Positions 49,829-58,320 are shown, counted from the first letter of the stretch. The stretch is 64,000 bases of DNA from DATAAP01 sp041690495 (GCA_041690495.1 JAWLHE010000008.1:1-64000), one strand, 5' to 3'. Notes: a model not told the origin generated them from the letters alone. Translations and numbers: made by a program.

Positions 49829-51138
49829 GCCGACACCTTACGCGGAAAGCGGCTGGCCGGTTCCGCCGCCATGCGCTGGCGCAGGAACTCGATGTGAAGA
49901 CGCAGATGATAGAGCTGCTCGGCATAGGCGAGCGGCACCTTCAGCTTGCCGACATCGCGCTGCAGCCGGTCGAGGTGTTCCGCCATCTGCGCGCGCGTCT
50001 TGGGATCGCGCGCCCGCCACATGTCGTCCTCGAGTCGGCGCAGGTGCTTGTACCAGCGGTAGATCTTCCGTCTGACCTGCCAGCGATAGGTCGGGGGCGC
50101 TATCCGCATCAGCGGGATGGCGAGCGTGATCAGCGGCAGCACCAGCACCCACAGACGCTCGACGAATCCGGCGACCTGGAAGGGCAGGTAGCGGCGCAGG
50201 AACGAGGGGCCAGCCTCGAGATAGCGTTGCGCCTGCCGGTCGATCGGAAAATCGAGATAGGCGGCGGACGGAAAATCGCCTCGTTTCGCGAAGAGCTGGC
50301 GCGGCCGGTGCACCTCCTTCGCGGCACCGAGCAGCAGGTCGATGAGCGCCGGATGTAGGCCGTCACGTGCGACCAGGGCAGCGGCAGGAGCGAGCAGCGG
50401 CACGTCCCGGGCCGGGATCGGCGGATCGAGACGGATCAGGCCCGCCGGCAACGTCACCTTGCTCAGGAAGGGATGGCGAAACGTATAGGCCTCTGCGAAA
50501 TCGAGGGCGACGAGATGGATGCCGCGCACCTGGAATAGCGGCGTCAGGAGCGGCCGCGGCCGGCCGGTGACAAAGAACGCCGCATCGATCCGTCCTGCAA
50601 GCAGGTCTTGCACCGCCTGCTCGCCGCCGAGATCGGCAAGCGCGGTCGGCGTGTCGAATACGCCGCTCGATCCGAGCAGCTCGAGCGCCAAAGCGCGCGT
50701 GCCGCTCCCCTCTGCGCCGATCGCGAGCCGCCGCCCGGCAAGCTCGCTCAGGCGCCGCGGCGCGCGCTCGCCGCGTGCGAAGATCCACAGCGGCTCGAAG
50801 AACACGCTTGCGAGCGAAACCAGCCCTGGCGCGGGCCCTGCGGCGGCGGCGCCCGTGCCGCCCTGGACGAAGGCGAGGTCGATGCCCGTCTCGGCGTCGG
50901 CGAGCAGGCGAAGGTTTTCGACCGAGCCGGACGTAGGGACGATCTCCAGCTCGACGCCGTCGCGCGCTAGGATGGCCCTGTAGCGCTCCGCCGCGGCGGC
51001 ATAGGCGCCCTCTGGCGCGCCGGTGGCGATGCGGAGCATGCGCGACGGCGCAGGATCGACCAGCCGGTATGCGATGACGAAGCCGGCCGCGACGATCGCG
51101 ATGATCGGCAGATAGACCTTCAGGTATTCGCGCACCAT
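49825..51138 (-). CDS. Membrane-anchored TAXI-like binding protein
   Basis: A 437-residue TAXI-family protein. An N-terminal membrane segment (~9-27) replaces the usual signal peptide, and a periplasmic TAXI domain follows (RIATGAPEGAYAAAAERYRAIL; LAFVQGGTG). A second membrane segment (~325-345, LWVLVLPLITLAIPLMRIA) then leads to a charged cytoplasmic tail of ~90 residues with helical character (~345-437). There is no TRAP permease gene nearby. The layout suggests a ligand sensor or adaptor instead of an importer component. This form occurs in other proteobacteria, with unknown role. Confidence 0.85.
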   Translation of the reverse strand: MVREYLKVYLPIIAIVAAGFVIAYRLVDPAPSRMLRIATGAPEGAYAAAAERYRAILARDGVELEIVPTSGSVENLRLLADAETGIDLAFVQGGTGAAAAGPAPGLVSLASVFFEPLWIFARGERAPRRLSELAGRRLAIGAEGSGTRALALELLGSSGVFDTPTALADLGGEQAVQDLLAGRIDAAFFVTGRPRPLLTPLFQVRGIHLVALDFAEAYTFRHPFLSKVTLPAGLIRLDPPIPARDVPLLAPAAALVARDGLHPALIDLLLGAAKEVHRPRQLFAKRGDFPSAAYLDFPIDRQAQRYLEAGPSFLRRYLPFQVAGFVERLWVLVLPLITLAIPLMRIAPPTYRWQVRRKIYRWYKHLRRLEDDMWRARDPKTRAQMAEHLDRLQRDVGKLKVPLAYAEQLYHLRLHIEFLRQRMAAEPASRFPRKVSA

Positions 51139-51954
51139 CCCCCCATGCGCAGCGCGGCGCGGCCGTCCCGGGCGATCTTAGTGCAACCCGGCGCTCCTGA
51201 GAACGCAGCGTCCGACCGCCGTCAGGTGTTTCATGTTTCGCCGGGAAGGGTGATCGGACCGCCCCATTCCTAGCCGCTTCACGCATGTCTCGTGCGAAGC
51301 ATTGAATGAAGCGGATAAGCCTTTGATCTGACGGTACGAATACTCTACCGCTTCACTGCTTCACGCGCGCATGCATTTGGCCGGACCCCGGAACGTTCAA
51401 GGCGGGCATCGGCGGAAGGAGCCTGATCGCGCCGCGCGCCGTATCCTGTGCCGGGATGCCGGCTGCGATCCGGACGATGCGACGACGCGGACCAAGCCGA
51501 TCATCCGGCTTGGCATCCTTGGACAAGAGCCCTTCGCCAGGGCCGCCAATACGCCGATCCTCCACAAAGCGTTCGACCAGCTCGTCGGCCGCGGATGCTG
51601 GCTTCCTCGCATGAATCCCGGGACGTTTCCCGTACGGTTTCCTGCACCCGCCGACCCCGGCTGGCACATCGATGCCAGCTTCTACCTGTGCCACCAATTT
51701 CTCGTGCATGCGGCCCAGCCTCATCGCGGCACACACCCGCGCCTATGCCGAACCCATGTGTCGGGCGCGCGCGACCGCCGGACTGCCAAATGTTCGTCAA
51801 CCCCGCTCCGGCCCAACGCCCCGCCGGCCGTCCGGTCCGCGCGGGCGTGTTTCTACGGCCCGATTCGAACACAAAGTCACCCGCGGCGTAAGCCGCTTTC
51901 TTTTCGGCCCGCCGTTGCGCAGAGTGTGCCCCAATCACGACAGGCCGGTACCGC
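51139..51954. other. Long region without a convincing gene, upstream of queF
   Basis: 816 bases between the TAXI-like start and queF. Several open frames overlap on both strands, the longest ~150 codons, but none has a ribosome-binding site with a protein-like sequence, and they look like by-products of GC-rich DNA. The first ~220 bases are less GC-rich and contain CCGCTTCA elements. I see no tRNA, riboswitch or known RNA. Confidence 0.45.
51274..51356. repeat. Repeated CCGCTTCA/TGAAGCGG elements
   Basis: CCGCTTCAC occurs at 51274-51282 and 51348-51356, with TGAAGCGG in reverse orientation at 51307-51314. The middle and right copies form an 8-bp inverted repeat with a 33-base spacer. They lie in a noncoding stretch upstream of the divergent TAXI-like gene and queF, so they may be operator half-sites or remnants. 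Confidence 0.45.
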
Positions 51955-52419
51955 ATGGCGCAGAAATCCTACAAGCAACTCAAGCAGCTCGGTCGCACGA
52001 CCGCACGGCCGCAGCGGCCCCAAGAGGCGGAGCTGGAGCGAGTGCCCAACCCGCACCCGGACGCGCTGTACCTCGTGCGCTTCACCGCGCCGGAGTTCAC
52101 CTCGCTCTGCCCGATCACCGGCCAGCCGGATTTTGCCCATCTGGTCGTCGACTATGCGCCGCGCGGCTGGCTGGTCGAAAGCAAGTCGCTCAAGCTCTAT
52201 CTCGGCGCGTTCCGCGATCACGGCGCTTTCCATGAGGACTGCACGGTCGGGATCGCCAAGCAGCTGGTCGGGTTCCTCAAGCCACGCTGGCTCCGCATCG
52301 GCGGCTACTGGTACCCGCGCGGCGGCATGCCGATCGACGTGTTCTGGCAGACTGGCCGCCCGCCGGCCGGGCTGTGGCTGCCCGAGCAGGGTGTTGCGCC
52401 CTATCGCGGGCGAGGCTGA
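51955..52419 (+). CDS. queF: NADPH-dependent 7-cyano-7-deazaguanine (preQ0) reductase
   Basis: A 154-residue unimodular QueF that reduces the nitrile of preQ0 to the amine of preQ1, the base used by tgt. The catalytic Cys52 and Asp59 lie in SLCPITGQPDFAH, and VESKSLKLYL (with Glu75) followed by FRDHGAFHED is the family signature. The window also holds tgt, queA and queG, so the steps from preQ0 to queuosine are together here; queC, queD and queE are not. Confidence 0.96.
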   Translation: MAQKSYKQLKQLGRTTARPQRPQEAELERVPNPHPDALYLVRFTAPEFTSLCPITGQPDFAHLVVDYAPRGWLVESKSLKLYLGAFRDHGAFHEDCTVGIAKQLVGFLKPRWLRIGGYWYPRGGMPIDVFWQTGRPPAGLWLPEQGVAPYRGRG

Positions 52420-52453
52420 GTCCCGCATCATCGCGTTAGGCAAGGCAGACGCC

Positions 52454-53617
52454 ATGGGGGCGGATGCCGTGATGGAATGGATGGATGATGCACGCCGGCG
52501 CATCGGCCGTGCATTCGATGCCATCGGCCTCGGGCCGCAGGAAGCGCCGTATCGAACGGTCGCCGAATTTCCCGGCGCCCGGCTGCGGGCGTATCTCGGC
52601 CGGCATGGCGCCGCAGGGCCGGTTCTCCTGATCGTTCCCGCTCCATTCAAGCGGGCCTATATCTGGGATCTCATCCCCGAGGTCAGCGTGGTGCGGCACT
52701 GTCTCCGCCGGGGCCTGCGGGTGTATCTTCTGGAATGGCTTATTCCGACCATTGACGAGGACGGGCTCGGGCTGGCCGATTATGCCAGCCGTTTGCCCCG
52801 CGTGGCGATCGAGGCGATCGCGGCCGAAACCGGCGTGTCTGCCCCAATTCTCGCGGGGCACTCTCTCGGCGGCACCTTCGCGGCCATCTTCGCCACGCTC
52901 TTTCCCGAGCGGGTGGCTGGCCTCGTTGCGGTCGACGCGCCGCTTGCATTCGGCGAGCATGGAGGCCCGCTGGCACGTGCCGTCGCCGCAATTCCGCACG
53001 CCCGGTGCATTCGCGAGATGGCCGGCAGCCCCGTGCCGGGTTCGGTGATCAGCGCTCTGAGCGCGGCGGCGGCGCCCGAAGCGTTCCAGCTGCAGCGATT
53101 TTCCGATCTCGCCGCGAGCGTTTTCGATCCCGCTGCGCTCGCGATTCATGCGCGGGTCGAGCGCTGGTCCTATGACGAGTTGCCCCTGCCGGGGCAGCTC
53201 TTCGAGGAGACGCTCGAACTGCTCTACCGCAAGGACTGTTTCCTGAAGGGCACGCTGCAGGTCGGCGCGCGGCGGACGGGACTCGCTCGCCTGCGATGCC
53301 CCGTAATCGCGGTGATCAATCTGGTGGGCCGGATCGTCCCGCCTTCCTCGGTTCTTGTAGGCCTCGAGGCGGTTCCGAACCTGGCGGTCGAGATCCTCGA
53401 GTACAGAGGCGATTGCGGGTCAATGCTCCAGCATCTCGGCCCGCTCGTAGCGGCCCTCGCGCACGAGCGGCTCTGGCCGAGGATCCTGGACTGGACCGGC
53501 GCGGTTGGCCGGGCTTCGCCGGGCCGCCGGAAGAAGCCTGCGCCTGCGCGCGTTGGCGGACCGCGATCGTGCGCGGAACGCTTCCGCAAGGAACCGCAAG
53601 CCAGGACTCGGGGTTGA
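52454..53617 (+). CDS. PHA-synthase-like alpha/beta hydrolase (Ser in place of Cys)
   Basis: A 387-residue alpha/beta hydrolase resembling class III PHA synthase (PhaC) and related acyltransferases. YLLEWLIPTIDEDGLGLADYA (~91-111, in parts) fits the PhaC core. The nucleophile motif is AGHSLGG with Ser137, whereas PhaC has Cys (GxCxG), so it is more likely an esterase/hydrolase or an atypical member. The C-terminus carries a charged, low-complexity tail (~350-387). ATG 52454 lies 35 bases after the queF stop; Met at 52472 is an alternative. Confidence 0.7.
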   Translation: MGADAVMEWMDDARRRIGRAFDAIGLGPQEAPYRTVAEFPGARLRAYLGRHGAAGPVLLIVPAPFKRAYIWDLIPEVSVVRHCLRRGLRVYLLEWLIPTIDEDGLGLADYASRLPRVAIEAIAAETGVSAPILAGHSLGGTFAAIFATLFPERVAGLVAVDAPLAFGEHGGPLARAVAAIPHARCIREMAGSPVPGSVISALSAAAAPEAFQLQRFSDLAASVFDPAALAIHARVERWSYDELPLPGQLFEETLELLYRKDCFLKGTLQVGARRTGLARLRCPVIAVINLVGRIVPPSSVLVGLEAVPNLAVEILEYRGDCGSMLQHLGPLVAALAHERLWPRILDWTGAVGRASPGRRKKPAPARVGGPRSCAERFRKEPQARTRG

Positions 53618-53731
53618 AGAGCGTGGCTCCCGCCGAAGGTCAGATGCTAAGCTGGATTGGACGAGAGCCGTTCCGGCAGGAACGAAAACGACTTCCAGAA
53701 CTTGTCGCCACGCCGATCCGGAGAGCCGCAC

Positions 53732-54127
53732 ATGAAGGGATTCATCGACGATATCGAGAAGCTGACCGAGGAGAATACGGATTTCCGCCGCGTGCTCTAC
53801 ACCGGCAAGAATCTCCAGCTGGTGCTGATGTCGATTCAGCCGGGCAGCGAGATCGGCGAGGAGGTCCATGACGATCGCGACCAGTTCTTCCGCATCGAGA
53901 AGGGCAAGGGCGAGGTCCTGATCGACGGCAAGAAGACGAAGGTGGAAAGCGACGACGCGATCATCGTGCCCGCAGGCGCGCGGCACAATGTCATGAACAC
54001 TGGCGACGAGCCGCTTCGGCTCTATACGCTTTATGGACCGCCGGAGCATCGTGACGGAACGGTGCATGCGACCAAGGCGGAGGCCGACGCCAAGGAAGAG
54101 CATTTCGACGGCAAGACGACCGAATGA
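53732..54127 (+). CDS. Cupin domain protein
   Basis: A 131-residue single-domain cupin. EEVHDDRDQFFRIEKGKGEVLIDG is the first motif (His, Asp/Glu metal ligands) and VPAGARHNVMNTG the second, with its His. Small cupins of this type are metal-binding enzymes or sensors of unknown role. It has GGAGAG before ATG 53732. A charged, soluble tail (HATKAEADAKEEHFDG) ends the protein. It lies 114 bases after the hydrolase on the same strand. Confidence 0.85.
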   Translation: MKGFIDDIEKLTEENTDFRRVLYTGKNLQLVLMSIQPGSEIGEEVHDDRDQFFRIEKGKGEVLIDGKKTKVESDDAIIVPAGARHNVMNTGDEPLRLYTLYGPPEHRDGTVHATKAEADAKEEHFDGKTTE

Positions 54128-54987
54128 CGGGCTCGCCTGCGACACCGCATTGCACGTCGGCGTGAACGGAGTTCGGCGGCCGCGCAGCCTTCAGTATCGT
54201 CCTGGCTCCGCCCGAGGTTGGCGACGTAACCGTTTTCCAGCATTTCATCTTACATCCGCCGGGCGCGTTGCCGCCGTGCAGGTCAGGTTTGATTGATCCG
54301 TTTGCGCCCGGGCCCCGTCCGGTCGCGTCGAACGCTCCCATGCGGCATATGCGTCGCAAATGGCGTGTTCGCATCGCGTACATGCCGGCGGAATTTGCGT
54401 GGATAATTGGCAGCGGCAAGCAGAACAGTTTGTTGCTGCGATAATATGATCAAGATCAATTCTCGGGGGTCGTAGTAGAACTTCAGTATCGTGGGGAAGG
54501 CGCATGCGAAATGCGGAGATTTCCGCTTGCACCTCATCTCTCCGATGTTATGGTGCCGCGGGTCGCTGCCGCGCACTGCGAAAGCAAGGTGAACAGAAGA
54601 AGTGCGGCGCGCAGCACCGCACGTCACGACATTGAGGAAAGGAAAGGGAGAATGGCTTTCTGATTCTGTAGCTGTGCGTTTTCTTGCGTTAGTTCTCTGG
54701 CTGTCCCGATGTCGTATGTGATCGCTTGCGATCCGACAGGGACGCTCGTACCGAATACCACTTCGGTGCATCGTTGCCGGATCCATATCCGGATCCGCCA
54801 GGGCGTGACATCTTTTTTCCGCCCCTGCTTTTCAGCCTTCCGTCGAAGGTAAGTGCCAGAGTCGGGCCTGACGGCCGATCGTTCTGACGTCGATTTGCAT
54901 CCGCAGCAAGCTTTGCGCGGGGAAGTGCGTCCATCACGGATTTGGGGTGTCGCTGCCGCGAGGCAGTGAAATTCGGGAGATTCAACA
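54128..54987. other. Long region without a convincing gene, upstream of the betaine transporter
   Basis: 860 bases with no supported gene. It is clearly more AT-rich than its surroundings between ~54340 and 54730. Short open frames on both strands lack protein-like sequence. A 12-base direct repeat GTCGCTGCCGCG occurs at 54562 and 54949. It probably includes the promoter region for the betaine operon. A small RNA gene or decayed gene cannot be excluded. Confidence 0.45.
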
Positions 54988-56184
54988 ATCGCGACGACCA
55001 AGATCGCTGTACGCGGCCTCTTCAAGGTTTTCGGAACCAGCCCGGCCAGGGCCATGGACCTGATGCGTCGGGGCGTGCCGAAGGAGGAGATTTTTGCGCG
55101 TACCGGCCAGACGATCGGCGTGCAGGACGCAGGCTTCGATGTCGAAGCGGGCGAGATCTTCGTCGTCATGGGGCTGTCCGGGTCCGGCAAGTCGACCCTT
55201 GTGCGGATGCTCAACCGGCTCATCGAGCCGACGGCGGGCAAGATCCTCGTCGATGGCCGCGACATCATGCGGATGTCGCGCCGCGAGCTGATCGAGCTGC
55301 GCCGCCGCGACATGAGCATGGTGTTCCAGAACTTCGCGCTGATGCCGCATCTGCGCGTCTGGCAGAACGCTGCGTTCGGGCTCGATGTCGCAGGCATCGA
55401 GGCGAATGCGGCGCGGGAGCGGGCAATGCAGGCGCTCGAGGCTGTCGGGCTCAAGGCCTATGCCGAGAGCTGGCCGTCGGAGCTGTCGGGCGGAATGCAG
55501 CAGCGCGTCGGTCTCGCGCGCGCGCTCGCCAACGAACCATCGATTCTCCTGATGGACGAGGCGTTCTCGGCGCTCGATCCGCTCACGCGCAGCGAGATGC
55601 AGGACGAGTTGCTGCGCCTGCAGACGGAGCATCAGCGGACCATCATCTTCATCAGCCACGATCTCGACGAGGCAATCCGCATCGGCGACCGCCTTGCCAT
55701 CATGGAAGGCGGCAGGATCGTGCAGATCGGCCGGCCCGATGAGATCCTGAAGACGCCGGCGAACGACTATGTCCGCTCGTTCTTCCGCGACATCGACCTG
55801 ACGCGCGTGCTCACCGCGGGCGATATCGCGCGGCGCGATCAGGTCAGCCTGATCCGGCATCCGGGAGAGGGGGTGCGCGCCGCCCTGCGTCAGCTCCGCG
55901 AGCGCGACCGCGAGTTCGGCTATGTCCAGGACGCACGACGGAAGTTCCAGGGCATCGTCTCCGTCGAGAGCCTGATCGAAGCGATAAACCGGGGCGACGG
56001 TGCCTCGCTTGCCGACGCGATGCTGCCCGACGTGACGCAGGTCTCCGCCGGCATGTCGATGGGCGAGGTGCTGCCGCTCGTCGCGCGCAGCGTCTATGCG
56101 CTGCCGGTCGTCGATTCCAATGGCATGTATGTCGGAGTCATCTCGAAGACGACGTATCTCGAAGCACTCGGGCGGAGCCACTAA
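54988..56184 (+). CDS. Glycine betaine/proline ABC transporter ATP-binding protein (OpuAA/ProV-like), apparent AUC start
   Basis: A 398-residue ProV/OpuAA ATPase, if translation begins at ATC 54988. The first ATG (55054) would drop 22 residues including KIAVRGLFKVFGTSPARA, which matches the conserved family N-terminus. Between the in-frame stop at 54967 and 55054 there is no ATG, GTG, TTG or CTG, but GGGAGA lies 7 bases before ATC 54988. Walker A is GLSGSGKST (62-70), the signature LSGGMQQRVG (~172), and two CBS domains (~275-395) fit a sensor of ionic strength. It energises the permease and binding protein that follow. Confidence 0.88.
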   Translation: MATTKIAVRGLFKVFGTSPARAMDLMRRGVPKEEIFARTGQTIGVQDAGFDVEAGEIFVVMGLSGSGKSTLVRMLNRLIEPTAGKILVDGRDIMRMSRRELIELRRRDMSMVFQNFALMPHLRVWQNAAFGLDVAGIEANAARERAMQALEAVGLKAYAESWPSELSGGMQQRVGLARALANEPSILLMDEAFSALDPLTRSEMQDELLRLQTEHQRTIIFISHDLDEAIRIGDRLAIMEGGRIVQIGRPDEILKTPANDYVRSFFRDIDLTRVLTAGDIARRDQVSLIRHPGEGVRAALRQLRERDREFGYVQDARRKFQGIVSVESLIEAINRGDGASLADAMLPDVTQVSAGMSMGEVLPLVARSVYALPVVDSNGMYVGVISKTTYLEALGRSH

Positions 56185-56187
56185 GAC

Positions 56188-57192
56188 ATGGATTTCAAGC
56201 TTCCACTCGGAGAGATCGTCGAGATTGCCGTCGAGTTCCTGCTCGATCACGCGCAATGGCTGTTCGATGCGATCGATATCGCGATCGGCGGCCTCGTCGG
56301 CGGAATCAGCGCCGCGCTGTCCTGGTTGCCGGGCGTCGCGCTCGCCTGCATCATCGTCCTCCTCGCGCTTTGGCGCGTCGGCTGGAAGTTCGCCGTTTTC
56401 GCCGCCGTGGCGCTGGCCGTCATATTCATGCTGGATCTCTGGCCGCAGACGGTCGATACGCTCGGACTCGTGCTCGCGGCCACAGTCGTGGCGCTGGTCC
56501 TGGGTGTGCCGATCGGCATTGCGGCGGGCCGGAACGACAGGACCGAGGCGGTGCTACGGCCGGCGCTCGATTTCATGCAGACGATGCCGGCCTTCGTCTA
56601 TCTGATCCCGGCGGCGATGTTCTTCGGCCTCGGCCAGGTGCCGGGTACGATTGCAACCGTTATCTTCGCGCTGCCGCCGACTGTCCGGCTCACTTCGCTC
56701 GGTATCCGGCAGGTGCCGCGGGAGCTGGTCGAGGCTGGTCTCGCGTTCGGATGCACCTCGCGGCAGCTGCTGCTCAAGGTGCAGGTTCCGACCGCCCTGC
56801 CGTCGATCATGGCCGGCGTCAACCAGACGATCATGCTGGCGCTATCGATGGTCGTCATTGCCTCGATGATCGGCGCGGGCGGCCTCGGCAACGAGGTGCT
56901 GCGCGGCATCCAGCGGCTCGACGTCGGCCTCGGCTTCGAGAGCGGCCTTGCCGTCGTTCTCGTGGCGATCCTGCTCGATCGCATTACGCAAAGCTTCGGC
57001 AGACCGCGGTCTGGCGCGCGGCGCAAGCGCCTGCGGAAAGCAGGGGCCGCGATTGCCGCGCCCGCGGCGAATACACCGCCGGAGCAATCGGAATCAAAGG
57101 ATCGAGCGGCTGCGCCGCGGCCGCTCGAGCAGGGGGCAGGGCACGCTCGCCCGGCCCAACTGGTCACCAGCAACCAAGGAGAAGCGCGATGA
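56188..57192 (+). CDS. Glycine betaine/proline ABC transporter permease (OpuAB/ProW-like)
   Basis: A 334-residue permease with six to seven predicted membrane segments. The family blocks FMQTMPAFVYLIPAAMFFGLG, PPTVRLTSLGIRQVP and MVVIASMIGAGGLG are present. A ~70-residue C-terminal cytoplasmic tail, rich in Ala/Arg/Pro, is longer than usual and may be regulatory or a tether. It starts 4 bases after the ATPase stop and overlaps the binding-protein start (ATGA). Confidence 0.93.
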   Translation: MDFKLPLGEIVEIAVEFLLDHAQWLFDAIDIAIGGLVGGISAALSWLPGVALACIIVLLALWRVGWKFAVFAAVALAVIFMLDLWPQTVDTLGLVLAATVVALVLGVPIGIAAGRNDRTEAVLRPALDFMQTMPAFVYLIPAAMFFGLGQVPGTIATVIFALPPTVRLTSLGIRQVPRELVEAGLAFGCTSRQLLLKVQVPTALPSIMAGVNQTIMLALSMVVIASMIGAGGLGNEVLRGIQRLDVGLGFESGLAVVLVAILLDRITQSFGRPRSGARRKRLRKAGAAIAAPAANTPPEQSESKDRAAAPRPLEQGAGHARPAQLVTSNQGEAR

Positions 57193-58082
57193 GACGAACC
57201 TTTCTGAAGCGGGTCGCGGCGGGAGCCGTCGGCATTCTGGCCGTGGCCGCCTTCGGGGCGCAACCGGTTCAGGCCCAGACCGAGCCGATCAGGATCGGCT
57301 GGACGGCGTGGTCGGATGCCGAAGCGATGACCAAGCTGGCCAAGAAGGTCATCGAAACGCGCATGAACCAGCCGGTTGAGCTCGTGCTCGCGGATATCGG
57401 GCTGCAGTACCAGGGGCTCGCCAAGGGCGATCTCGATGTCATGATGATGGCGTGGCTGCCCGTGACGCATGCGAGCTACATGGAGAAGGTCGGCGACAAG
57501 GTCGTGCCGCTCGGTATCCTCTATACGAACGCGCGGCTCGGCTGGGTCGTGCCCGACTACGTTCCGGTCGATCAGGTCCGGACGATCGCCGACCTGAACA
57601 AGCCCGAGGTCCGCAAGAAGCTCGGCGCGAAGATCCAGGGGATCGATCCGGGCGCTGGACTGATGCAGGCGTCGGAGAAGGCTCTCGATGAGTACGGCCT
57701 CAAGGACTACACGCTGGTATCGGCGAGCGGTGCCGCGATGACCGCGGCGTTGAAGCGTGCCGTCGACCGCAAGGACTGGATCGTCGCCACGGGCTGGAGC
57801 CCGCACTGGAAGTTCGCCAAGTGGAAGCTCCGCTACCTCGAGGACCCGAAGGGGACGCTCGGCGGACTCGAGCGCGTCCACGTAATGGCCCGTCCGGACT
57901 TCTACCAGGACCATTCCAAGGTCGCGGAGTTCTTCGCCCGCATGTACGTGCCGCTCGACGACCTCGAGACGATGATGTTCGAGGCCAGCGAGACGTCGTA
58001 CGAGAAGGCCGTCGACAATTACATCGCCAAGAACAAGGCGCGCATCGACTACTGGGTCACGGGCGAGCTCCCGTCCTCGTAA
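57189..58082 (+). CDS. Glycine betaine/proline-type periplasmic binding protein (OpuAC/ProX-like)
   Basis: A 297-residue binding protein with a Sec-type signal peptide (1-30, ending VQA-Q). IRIGWTAWSDAEAMTKLA and VMMMAWLPVTHASYM match the OpuAC family, whose Trp residues form a box for quaternary amines; Trp-rich segments (WSPHWKFAKWKL) are present. The full cassette (ATPase, permease, binding protein) resembles Opu/Pro systems for glycine betaine, choline or related compounds. It is followed by a strong hairpin. Confidence 0.93.
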   Translation: MRRTFLKRVAAGAVGILAVAAFGAQPVQAQTEPIRIGWTAWSDAEAMTKLAKKVIETRMNQPVELVLADIGLQYQGLAKGDLDVMMMAWLPVTHASYMEKVGDKVVPLGILYTNARLGWVVPDYVPVDQVRTIADLNKPEVRKKLGAKIQGIDPGAGLMQASEKALDEYGLKDYTLVSASGAAMTAALKRAVDRKDWIVATGWSPHWKFAKWKLRYLEDPKGTLGGLERVHVMARPDFYQDHSKVAEFFARMYVPLDDLETMMFEASETSYEKAVDNYIAKNKARIDYWVTGELPSS

Positions 58083-58097
58083 GTCGGACGTGACGAA

Positions 58098-58123
58098 GTG
58101 CCCCGCCCGGCCGGGCGGGGCAC
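58098..58123 (+). terminator. Terminator-like hairpin after the betaine operon
   Basis: GTGCCCCGCCCGG and CCGGGCGGGGCAC pair perfectly over 13 bp with no spacer, 15 bases after the binding-protein stop. No T-run follows, but the stem is very stable. Confidence 0.6.
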
Positions 58124-58167
58124 GTCTCTATCCGCAAGTCCCGGAACCGGGGGCGGCACCGCAAGAC

Positions 58168-58320
58168 ATGCACGAGACCTTCTATTGGTGGGCCGGCGTC
58201 CTTCTGATCCTTCTGGCATGCGCGGCGATCGGCGGGATTTTCGGGATCGTCGTGTCGAGGACCGCTCGCTCCGGTGACCGATCCGGCGTCAGGCGGAGAT
58301 GGCTGATCTGGCCGCATTAG
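58168..58320 (+). CDS. Small single-pass membrane protein (tentative)
   Basis: A 50-residue frame from ATG 58168 with one hydrophobic segment (YWWAGVLLILLACAAIGGIFGIVV) and a basic tail (RTARSGDRSGVRRRW). GGGG lies ~15 bases upstream, a weak site. The topology is protein-like, so it may be a real small membrane protein. It is convergent with the monooxygenase gene. Confidence 0.4.
   Translation: MHETFYWWAGVLLILLACAAIGGIFGIVVSRTARSGDRSGVRRRWLIWPH

Noticed and set aside
51307..51356. tRNA-like fold from the TGAAGCGG...CCGCTTCA pair
   Set aside because: The span is ~50 bases, with no D-arm, T-arm or anticodon pattern, so it is recorded only as an inverted repeat.
51890..51954. PreQ1 riboswitch upstream of queF
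   Set aside because: I looked for the small preQ1-I type hairpin and A-rich tail before the start and found no matching arrangement.
51371..52453. N-terminal extension of the PhaC-like gene through queF
   Set aside because: The frame is open for over 1 kb upstream, but this part overlaps queF, which is strongly supported, and has no similarity to hydrolases. A start at 52454 is used instead.
54283..54786. Minus-strand 167-codon frame in the gap before the betaine operon
   Set aside because: No ribosome-binding site, no recognisable domain and unusual composition (His/Arg/Ser-rich); it looks random.
54562..54960. 12-base direct repeat GTCGCTGCCGCG as attachment or insertion site
   Set aside because: Two copies of a GC-rich 12-mer within 400 bases can arise by chance, and no integrase or element lies between them.
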